Source: Lachnospiraceae bacterium (GTDB lineage: Bacteria > Bacillota > Clostridia > Lachnospirales > Lachnospiraceae). Taken from it: DNA of 64,000 nt. This document shows, piece by piece, positions 57,851 through 64,000 of the stretch. The notes under the pieces were generated by a model. That model was not told the origin of the DNA, ran no database searches, and saw only the letters and a list, made by a program, of their open reading frames with translations. The translations under genes were made by a program, and so were the position numbers. Location of the stretch: assembly GCA_009911035.1 (NCBI GenBank), contig QXWO01000018.1, positions 1-64,000 on the forward strand, in the 5' to 3' direction. Every line of letters starts with the position of its first letter. Position 1 is the first letter of the stretch.

Positions 57851-59658
57851 GTCGTAAACGCCTCCTTCTCTTTCAGTCTCCTAGTGCAGCCAAGGGTAAA
57901 CATGGGTGAAAATGCGTAGCCTTCTCTCGCATACCCCTTTGCCTGTGTCCCGGCCCAAAGGGAAACCTTCGTTTTAATGGCAGGAATGACTGCCGACACT
58001 TCCTCCGCTTCTTCCAGGGCCAGCTCCCTGCATTTATATTCATAGGTGAGCGTTTCTGCCTGGTCTTTCTTCCGGCAGCTTAAAAGAATTCCATTCATGT
58101 CCTCGGAATACTCCGTTGTGCCGTAGCAGGCTACCATATACTCATCAATTTCTATTTCCGCACCGGGGCTGCTCATATTTAAAATCCTGCGCTCGGTCTG
58201 AATCTGTGCACTGCCCTCCTCAAAAGAAATCACACTTTGCAGCGTCACGGTCAAACCGTCAAACACGATATCCACCGGGTCCAGGGTAAGAATTCTGGTC
58301 TTTCCCTCTTTCGAAAAGTGTGCTTTCGTCCTGCAAAGGCACAGATCCACCTCTTCCCCCTGGTATCTGATTTTCCCGCTCCGTATTGTCCCTTCCCCTG
58401 CGTAATGGGTGAAGTATCCCGCCCGGTATTTTTCCTGAATCAGGAAAGGATAGGAGGCATCCGTAATATGCTCAGTGCCGATTCCCACCTTCCACTCCAG
58501 TTTCGCCACATAGGGGCGAAGGTCCACAATAGCGCCGCCCTGATCCATATTGACACATGCTCTCATATAGGGATCCGCATACCAGAACAATTGTTTATCT
58601 GATCCATACAGAATGTCCCGCCAAAGAGCACATTCCGGTTCTGTATAGGTCTTTTTCTCCCTATAATAATCTGCAAACTCAGTCATAGTCATGTCGATCA
58701 GCCGGCCATCTTTTTTAAGGCTTCCATAATATGCCATACCGTCCTCATAGCTTTTGGCCAGAAGCTCATAGGGGGATTCCCAGCGTCCCATCTTGTTCAG
58801 CCAGCCTGGGCCTACAAACATCATATTATAGGCATAGCCGTTATTATACTTCTCCAGATCCCGGTACTGGTCTATGAGATTGTACAGATAGGGATATTCC
58901 CATGTCTGAGTATCATAGATCATGCCCCGCAGCACATTCTGGGGATGGGTGCCGAAGTTGGAGCCGTTGCCGTCATAGCATGCCAGCAGATCCCTTGATA
59001 AGTGAGGAATGGCAACAATACCGCTGTCCTCCTCCCTGCTCTCTGCCGGGGCGTGGGTATTTTGTTTCGAGGGTATCCACGGATTCCACGGCCCGCCGTC
59101 CATGAATGTGTACCAGGAATTGTTGCAGGTATGGTAAGCCTTGGGGCCTTCCTCCCAGCATGTGGCAACGGCACACTTTACTGACGGGTATCTCTCTTTT
59201 ATATAATTGATTAGGTCGGCATCCATATAATAGGAACCGGTAGACTCTGGGTAAAAGCCAAACTTTTCATAAAATTTTTCAAACACATCGTTTACTATCG
59301 ACTTTTTATCCTCTATGGAAAACATCCAGATGCAGAAATCCTTTGTCTTATACTTTTCCCGAAATTCCGTGCAGGGGAGCCCCAACAGGGACAAGGAAAT
59401 CTCGTCCCCGTATTTTTCATGATGCTCCTTAGCGATTTCCACTGCTTCCTCGTTGAATAATGCCGCATAAGTCATCTGGATCGTGGTTTTTAAGTTGTAT
59501 TTATGTGCCATTTCCTGTTGGAATTTAAAAATATCCAAAGATTCGGTCAGAAGGGCTTTGCGCCCTATGTCCTCCTCTTTTCCATGTCCCGTCACCTTCT
59601 CGGCGTACTCCGGCACCATTTCCGGCCTGTGGACGATATTTACAATAAAATCACTCAT
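57823..59658 (-). CDS. Unknown protein of the galactan operon, possible CAZyme
   Basis: A 611-residue soluble protein. The first 330 residues read like a beta/alpha barrel of the glycoside hydrolase/deacetylase type: FKFQQEMAHKYNLKTTIQMT, SLLGLPCTEFREKY, GFYPESTGSYYMDADLINYI and YAYNMMFVGPGWLNKMGR. From about residue 370 a beta-rich domain (EWKVGIGTEHITDASYPFLI) follows, as in sugar-binding modules. No catalytic pair can be named. Its place between the permease and GH42 genes suggests action on imported galactan fragments or a linked sugar. Confidence 0.6.
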   Translation of the reverse strand: MSDFIVNIVHRPEMVPEYAEKVTGHGKEEDIGRKALLTESLDIFKFQQEMAHKYNLKTTIQMTYAALFNEEAVEIAKEHHEKYGDEISLSLLGLPCTEFREKYKTKDFCIWMFSIEDKKSIVNDVFEKFYEKFGFYPESTGSYYMDADLINYIKERYPSVKCAVATCWEEGPKAYHTCNNSWYTFMDGGPWNPWIPSKQNTHAPAESREEDSGIVAIPHLSRDLLACYDGNGSNFGTHPQNVLRGMIYDTQTWEYPYLYNLIDQYRDLEKYNNGYAYNMMFVGPGWLNKMGRWESPYELLAKSYEDGMAYYGSLKKDGRLIDMTMTEFADYYREKKTYTEPECALWRDILYGSDKQLFWYADPYMRACVNMDQGGAIVDLRPYVAKLEWKVGIGTEHITDASYPFLIQEKYRAGYFTHYAGEGTIRSGKIRYQGEEVDLCLCRTKAHFSKEGKTRILTLDPVDIVFDGLTVTLQSVISFEEGSAQIQTERRILNMSSPGAEIEIDEYMVACYGTTEYSEDMNGILLSCRKKDQAETLTYEYKCRELALEEAEEVSAVIPAIKTKVSLWAGTQAKGYAREGYAFSPMFTLGCTRRLKEKEAFTTWLRLERAD

Positions 59659-59700
59659 TTCTTAATTCCTCATTCCTGCCGGCATGCCGGCATACTAAAT

Positions 59701-60546
59701 TTATCCTTTTACCGAACCTCCGGTAACGCCTTCCACGTAGAACTTCTGCATAATTACAAACAGCACGGAAATCGGTATAGAGACCAGCACGCCGCCTGCG
59801 CAGAACTGTGTAAAGTAGGTATTGATCAGACTCCTGTCAAGCATGTTGAATAAGCCGATTGCCACCGTCCACTGGGAGGAAACCCCTGCGTTCAGTATCA
59901 TCTTTGCAAAGATAAAATCCATCCAGGGTGCCAGAAATGAACTGATTACCGTATAAACGATAATGGGCTGGCTCATGGGCAGCACCACCGACCAGAAAAT
60001 CTTTGCCTCGCTGGCACCGTCCAGGTAAGCTGCTTCCCTTAAGGAAACCGGCACTGTATCCAGGAACCCCTTTGCAATCAGGTAGCCAAGCCCCGAGGAA
60101 GCGGAGTATACCAGCACAAGCCCCCAGTGATTGTTGGTCAGATTTAGGGTGCGCAGGATAAAGTAAACCGCTATCATGGACAAAAAGCCCGGAAACAGAT
60201 TCATGATGACCGCCATATTCATCAAAGGCTTGCGCATCTTAAAACGCATACAGGATGTGGCATATGCCACCATCAGCACAAAGGCGCTGGAAATCACGCA
60301 GCTACAGCAGGCCACAATAAAGGTATTCTTGAACCAGTTAGGAAACTGCGCCACACTGTCCGCTGAAAATAGGAGATTTTTATAATTTTGCAGACTCCAT
60401 TCCTGTGGAAAAAAGGTACTTGTGTTGATTCCCGTGTAGGAACTGAATGATGTCACCAAAAGCCATGCAATGGGAATCAGCCACACAAAGGCTAAAACTG
60501 CAAGCAGCAAATGCCGCAGAACCATATTCACATATCTTTTCTTCAT
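59701..60546 (-). CDS. ganQ: Galacto-oligosaccharide ABC permease (MalG/GanQ type)
   Basis: A 281-residue permease with six membrane helices and the coupling motif EAAYLDGASEAKIFWSVVLP near residue 187 (EAA---G). It resembles MalG-class subunits of maltose/galactan importers. The stop-start junction with ganP overlaps by one base. The ATPase is not encoded here, so a shared MsmK-like ATPase elsewhere probably powers it. Confidence 0.9.
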   Translation of the reverse strand: MKKRYVNMVLRHLLLAVLAFVWLIPIAWLLVTSFSSYTGINTSTFFPQEWSLQNYKNLLFSADSVAQFPNWFKNTFIVACCSCVISSAFVLMVAYATSCMRFKMRKPLMNMAVIMNLFPGFLSMIAVYFILRTLNLTNNHWGLVLVYSASSGLGYLIAKGFLDTVPVSLREAAYLDGASEAKIFWSVVLPMSQPIIVYTVISSFLAPWMDFIFAKMILNAGVSSQWTVAIGLFNMLDRSLINTYFTQFCAGGVLVSIPISVLFVIMQKFYVEGVTGGSVKG

Positions 60547-61991
60547 TATCGGTATGCCTCCTCTCTGTCACCTTTGATAAAGCGGTTAAATGAAATCAGA
60601 GTAAATACCGCGCAGATGATAAACACCACAATACCTATGGTGGATGCCATCTTGTAATTGTAATAATCCTGTGTCAGCGTGTACAGCCATGTCACCAGCA
60701 GGTCAACTTCCTTGGCCTGTGAGTTGGCCATGGCCTGATTTGTGGTGACAAACACATTGGCTGTCAGCAGATAAATCACGTTAAAGTTATTGATATTTTT
60801 AACAAAGTCTGTCACCAGCGCCGGCCCCGTGATAAAAAGCATGTAAGGCATGGTGATCTTCCAGAAAATCTGTCTTGGCGTTGCGCCGTCGATCCTTGCG
60901 CTTTCAAGCTGCTCTGTGGGAATGTTCATCAGCACCCCTGTTGCAATCAGCATCTGATAGGGAACACCCACCCATATATTAATGAGAATAATCATCACAT
61001 GTGCCCAGCCCGGCGCCGAGAGGAACGGAATATAACTGGTTCCGATAAGGCCCATGTCCCGCAGCCATCCGGTCAGTCCGATATTGGCACAGAAAGTATT
61101 GACAATGCCGCTGTTGGCGAAAAAGTTTCTTACCAGAAGGAGCGATACGAACTGGGGCACTGCAATGGTAATGATAAACAGGGTACGCCACATCCTTGGA
61201 AATTTCGTCTTTTTATCATTGATCAGGATGGAGAGCAGAATCCCGCCTATGTAAGTGGTAAAAGTTGCAAATACTGCCCACACCAGAGTCCACGCCAGGA
61301 CCCTGACAAAGGCGTAGCCAAAGGTCACTGTCAGCCCGCCGCTGCTAAACAGGTCTCTAAAATTTCTGAATCCCACCCAGGTAAAAAGGGCGCTGGGCGG
61401 CATATGCTGCTGGTCATAATTCGTAAATGCCACCAGAATCAGCACCAAAAGCGGTACCAGCGTGAAAATCACAACGCCAGACACCGGCAGTGCCAGCAGT
61501 GTAATATGGAATTTTTCATTGAAAAAGGAAATCAGATCCTCCCGGAAGGTCTTAATATGCTTCCCTTCCTCCTCCATTTTCTGTAATTTGTAACTGTTGA
61601 TAATGTTGTACAGATAGACTACAGCAAAAATTGCCCACACCACAAAGCTCGCCAGCGAGAATAACAGAATCATGAAAGAATGGTCGTAATCATTAAATTC
61701 ATTTTTCATTGTCATCATGTTGAACACTGATTCCTGCTGTACGGTTCCCAGTGTGCCGAATTTCGGTACATAGTCCATAGCGAAACCAAAAGTAAATACG
61801 ATTACTGCTATTTCAAAAAGCGTAATCAAAATCGATTTCACAAACTGTTTTCTTCTGCAATAACCTGCCCCCATCCAAATTAGGGACAGCTTTACGAAAA
61901 TATCACCTTTTGCAAGGGAAGTGCCGAACTCTTTAAAGAATCCGCCCGCCGCCCCCGGAAAAGAACCCGCCTGACCTTTGGCTTTACCCAT
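60546..61991 (-). CDS. ganP: Galacto-oligosaccharide ABC permease (MalF/GanP type)
   Basis: A 481-residue permease with about eight membrane helices. After a charged N-terminus and an extra N-terminal helical region it has the binding-protein-dependent transport domain with EQLESARIDGATPRQIFWKI (EAA-type loop). This is the longer MalF-like partner. It starts 33 bases after the binding-protein gene with a GGTGGAG site. Confidence 0.9.
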   Translation of the reverse strand: MGKAKGQAGSFPGAAGGFFKEFGTSLAKGDIFVKLSLIWMGAGYCRRKQFVKSILITLFEIAVIVFTFGFAMDYVPKFGTLGTVQQESVFNMMTMKNEFNDYDHSFMILLFSLASFVVWAIFAVVYLYNIINSYKLQKMEEEGKHIKTFREDLISFFNEKFHITLLALPVSGVVIFTLVPLLVLILVAFTNYDQQHMPPSALFTWVGFRNFRDLFSSGGLTVTFGYAFVRVLAWTLVWAVFATFTTYIGGILLSILINDKKTKFPRMWRTLFIITIAVPQFVSLLLVRNFFANSGIVNTFCANIGLTGWLRDMGLIGTSYIPFLSAPGWAHVMIILINIWVGVPYQMLIATGVLMNIPTEQLESARIDGATPRQIFWKITMPYMLFITGPALVTDFVKNINNFNVIYLLTANVFVTTNQAMANSQAKEVDLLVTWLYTLTQDYYNYKMASTIGIVVFIICAVFTLISFNRFIKGDREEAYR

Positions 61992-62024
61992 TTCTCCACC
62001 CCTTTCAAGGTTTACTTTTTTCGT

Positions 62025-63389
62025 TTACTGAACCGGTGCCGTAATACCTTCCACCATTGTGTCAAGGGCTTCCTGAATGGCTGCCTCATCATCCCGTGCA
62101 ATCTGCCCCTGGGCAATCATTTCCCCGAAAGTTGCCGCCGGATCCCAATAGTTGCCGCCTACATTCTGCACTACGCCATATGCAGACTGTTCTGCCAGCG
62201 CTGCGATCGCCACATTGGCTGCCACTGCATCGGATGCTGCCACGTTATTGTTGGATGGACCGATTTCACGTTTTTCAAAACGGATAGCCTGGTTTTCTTC
62301 ATTGGTAATCCAGTCAGCCAAAAGCGCTGCCCAGCCTGCGTTCTGTGAATAAGCGTTTACTGCTACCAGCTTATATCCTGCAACGGAACCCTGCTGTATC
62401 TGCTTATCCCCTGCGGTAAAAGTGGGAAGTTTGGTTGCCGCATAGCCGTCTCCAAATGCATCCTGTGCTGCTGTCGCATCCCATGTCCCCGAAATGGCTG
62501 CGCAAAGGCCGCCGGAAGCTATCTGGTTGGAAATATCCCCGTCAGGAACTGCTGCAAAAGCGCTGTTTGATGCGATATCCAGCATAGCCTGAACCACCTG
62601 TACTCCCGTACAGTCCGCCGATTTATTAAAATCAATGCTGGTAGTTCCGTCTTCATTTAAGTCCGTGGTAAAACCTGCCCCATAGAAGAAGGATGCATTG
62701 TACCAGCCAGATGCAAGGGTCATTCCTACTTTTTTGCCTGCTTCCCCTGCCTTGGCAAGTAAGGAATCCCAGCTTGCCACATCCTCCTCGCTTAATACGT
62801 TTGCATCATAAAATAAAAAGTATCCGTTATCTGCACTCATGGGGAATGCATACAGTTTTCCGTCATAAGTAGCAGCGCCCACAGCTCCTTCTGCATTTGC
62901 GCTCTTTATATCCGCAATGCTTTTGCCGGCATATGCCTGTAAGGCTCCGTCCATCTCATCTATGGACTGTAAAGCCCCGGCTTTTACCAGATCGATCAAC
63001 TGGTCAGATGCAAGGGCGTACACGTCGGCTGCCGCTTCAATATCGGTCAGGACTGTATCCTTGGCAGTGGATTCGGATTCCACACCCAGTTGAATGTCAA
63101 AGTTTGCATAGTCCTTGTAGTTTTCCTCGAATGAGTCAATCATCTCCTGAAGCATTGCCTGGTCTTCTTCTGCGCCCCACATTCTAAGGCTTACATCCTG
63201 CTTCTCTGCAGGCGCCTCTGCTTTTGCAGTCTCCACTCCCGAAGCTGCTTCCTCCCCGGACGCCGCTTCTTCCGTCCCGGATGTCTCTGCCGCCGGCGTG
63301 TCATTGGCCACTTCGGGATTCCCGCAGGCTGCCAGTGACACTGCCATGGTCCCGGCTAACAATAATGCTGTCAACTTTTTCACTTTCAT
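62025..63389 (-). CDS. ganS: Galacto-oligosaccharide binding lipoprotein
   Basis: A 454-residue solute-binding lipoprotein of the MalE class. The signal peptide ends at the lipobox SLAACG (Cys near residue 22). An Ala/Glu-rich linker follows to about residue 65, then the SBP_bac_8 domain (LRMWGAEEDQAMLQEMIDSF, YAFPMSADNGYFLFYDA and GICAAISGTWDA-like loops). It delivers galacto-oligosaccharides to GanP/GanQ. It is the first gene of the operon and is expressed from the promoter and operator at 63432-63482. Confidence 0.92.
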   Translation of the reverse strand: MKVKKLTALLLAGTMAVSLAACGNPEVANDTPAAETSGTEEAASGEEAASGVETAKAEAPAEKQDVSLRMWGAEEDQAMLQEMIDSFEENYKDYANFDIQLGVESESTAKDTVLTDIEAAADVYALASDQLIDLVKAGALQSIDEMDGALQAYAGKSIADIKSANAEGAVGAATYDGKLYAFPMSADNGYFLFYDANVLSEEDVASWDSLLAKAGEAGKKVGMTLASGWYNASFFYGAGFTTDLNEDGTTSIDFNKSADCTGVQVVQAMLDIASNSAFAAVPDGDISNQIASGGLCAAISGTWDATAAQDAFGDGYAATKLPTFTAGDKQIQQGSVAGYKLVAVNAYSQNAGWAALLADWITNEENQAIRFEKREIGPSNNNVAASDAVAANVAIAALAEQSAYGVVQNVGGNYWDPAATFGEMIAQGQIARDDEAAIQEALDTMVEGITAPVQ

Positions 63390-63431
63390 TTCTTGTTCCT
63401 CCTGTTTTTTGTTTTAAGCTTTTTGGTTTGC

Positions 63432-63443
63432 GCAACCGCTTGC
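63432..63443. promoter_or_regulatory. LacI-type operator O1
   Basis: GCAACCGCTTGC fits the LacI/GalR consensus GCAAnCGnTTGC. It lies just downstream of the -10 box of the ganS promoter, covering the start of transcription, so a bound repressor would block initiation. Confidence 0.7.
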
Positions 63444-63453
63444 TTTATTTTAG

Positions 63454-63482
63454 ATTTTATAACTTATACATGTTATTGTCAA
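63454..63482 (-). promoter_or_regulatory. ganS operon promoter
   Basis: Minus strand TTGACA (63482-63477), a 17-nt spacer and TAAAAT (63459-63454). Transcription would begin near 63447, about 58 bases before the ganS ATG. Confidence 0.75.
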
Positions 63483-63570
63483 TGAATATTTATTGCTGAT
63501 ATTGTTACCATATTTTTGTGAAATATATACAAATATCATCTCCCTTTTCTCACCCGCGCGATTTATGTGC

Positions 63571-63582
63571 GCAATCGTTTGC
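63571..63582. promoter_or_regulatory. LacI-type operator O2
   Basis: GCAATCGTTTGC, a perfect dyad fitting GCAAnCGnTTGC, centred 139 bp from O1. Two such sites allow DNA looping by a tetrameric repressor or control by a second LacI-family protein. Confidence 0.65.
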
Positions 63583-63594
63583 GTCCTTAAGCAT

Positions 63595-63647
63595 AAAAAG
63601 CCAGTCAGGGAAGCCGGACTGGCCATCTCCCGTGACTGGCGCTTTTT
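63595..63647 (-). terminator. Terminator after the LacI-family gene
   Basis: GCCAGTCA near 63600-63607 pairs with TGACTGGC near 63632-63639, extended by GGGA/TCCC, with AAAAA before the stem (63596-63600). This gives a U-tract on the minus strand directly after the hairpin. Confidence 0.75.
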
Positions 63648-63658
63648 GCTCTTATTTC

Positions 63659-64000
63659 TTATTTTGTTGATTCTTTTAAAATAACTTCATAATCCAGAAG
63701 CGTCTTTTCCGGCACTTCCTTTCCATCGATCATATCCAAAAGTATTTTGCAGGCAGTTCTGCCAAGCTGCATGATGTCAAATTTCAGTGAAGTGATCATG
63801 ATAGGATAATTGTCCAGAATACGGCTGTAATGGCAGGACGCCACCCGCATATCTTCCGGCACTTTTATATTTTCAGATGCCAGAATATGCAGTACCTCAT
63901 CACAGATGAAATCGTCCTGGCACAGCATACAGTCAGCCTTTTTTTTCACAAGCTCCTCCACAGCTTTTCCAATCAACACTTTATTGACCAGATTCATACA
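63659..64000 (-). CDS. LacI-family regulator, C-terminal part only (cut by window edge)
   Basis: The frame is open to the end of the window, so only the last 114 codons are seen. They form the C-terminal half of a periplasmic-binding-protein-like sensor domain: CMLCQDDFICDEVLHILASE, VPEDMRVASCHYS, ITSLKFDIMQLGRTACKILL and the GKEVPEKTLLDYEVILKEST ending that is usual for LacI/GalR regulators. The DNA-binding domain lies beyond position 64000. It probably represses the adjacent galactan operon through the operators at 63432-63443 and 63571-63582 and responds to galactose or galactobiose. Confidence 0.85.
   Translation of the reverse strand, partial: CMNLVNKVLIGKAVEELVKKKADCMLCQDDFICDEVLHILASENIKVPEDMRVASCHYSRILDNYPIMITSLKFDIMQLGRTACKILLDMIDGKEVPEKTLLDYEVILKESTK

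Noticed and set aside
1-64000. CRISPR array, rRNA or tRNA genes
   Set aside because: No regularly spaced repeats with unique spacers, no cas-like genes and no recognisable rRNA or tRNA sequence were seen on either strand.

Overview
The window looks like a chromosome segment of a low-to-mid GC Firmicute, most likely a Lachnospiraceae-type gut Clostridium. Reasons: AGGAGG-type ribosome binding sites, TTGACA-N17-TATAAT promoters, the order rpsI-rplM-truA-ecfT-ecfA-ecfA, a Gram-positive CpsB/C/D-LCP capsule module and a ganSPQ-ganA-ganB galactan locus. The genus cannot be fixed from sequence reading alone.

Region 1 (1-8998) is the end of a mobile element: an IS110 transposase cut by the window edge, an HUH replication protein, and a leftward phage-like early operon (radical SAM protein, DUF4406, DNA methyltransferase, small proteins). 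A cI-like switch with a consensus divergent promoter pair follows, then a second XRE regulator, a tyrosine integrase and a ribbon-helix-helix protein. The integrase end abuts the 3' end of rpsI, with iterated repeats between them that look like an attP arm region. Region 2 (8999-14668) is housekeeping: rpsI-rplM, truA, the ECF transporter module and a secreted M15 peptidase.

Region 3 (14650-24270) is an uncharacterised island. An SF2 helicase is divergent from a three-gene cassette with two different BrxD/DUF2791-like ATPases. Facing it are a DUF1704 (MATCAP-like) zinc carboxypeptidase and a 986-residue TPR protein. Region 4 (24516-27500) holds a secreted ComEC-like metallo-beta-lactamase, an SdpI-like membrane protein and a decayed Rpn-type nuclease/transposase.

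Region 5 (27498-54381) is a capsule locus transcribed leftward: CpsB phosphatase, CpsC/Wzz, an XRE protein, CpsD kinase, LCP transferase, a sortase-B-like lipoprotein lacking its catalytic residues, an initiating phosphoglycosyltransferase, aminotransferases, three paralogous ATP-grasp ligases, a complete ADP-heptose pathway (hldE, gmhA, gmhB, hldD) with a GT9 glycosyltransferase, then flippase, polymerase and acyltransferases. Its upstream end is a self-contained invertible switch: 31-bp perfect inverted repeats at 52754-52784 and 54351-54381 enclose a tyrosine recombinase gene and an outward promoter. In the orientation given, that promoter points away from the capsule genes into a terminator, so the locus reads as OFF. 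Several long poly-G tracts lie inside or between capsule genes and could add a second, slippage-based layer of variation. Combining site-specific inversion with homopolymer tracts over a heptose-containing Gram-positive capsule is the most interesting feature here.

Region 6 (54396-64000) is a galactan/galacto-oligosaccharide utilisation operon: lipoprotein binding protein, two permeases, an unknown 611-residue protein, a zinc-ribbon protein, a GH42 beta-galactosidase and an intracellular GH53 galactanase. LacI-type operators sit over its promoter, and a partial LacI regulator lies at the window edge.
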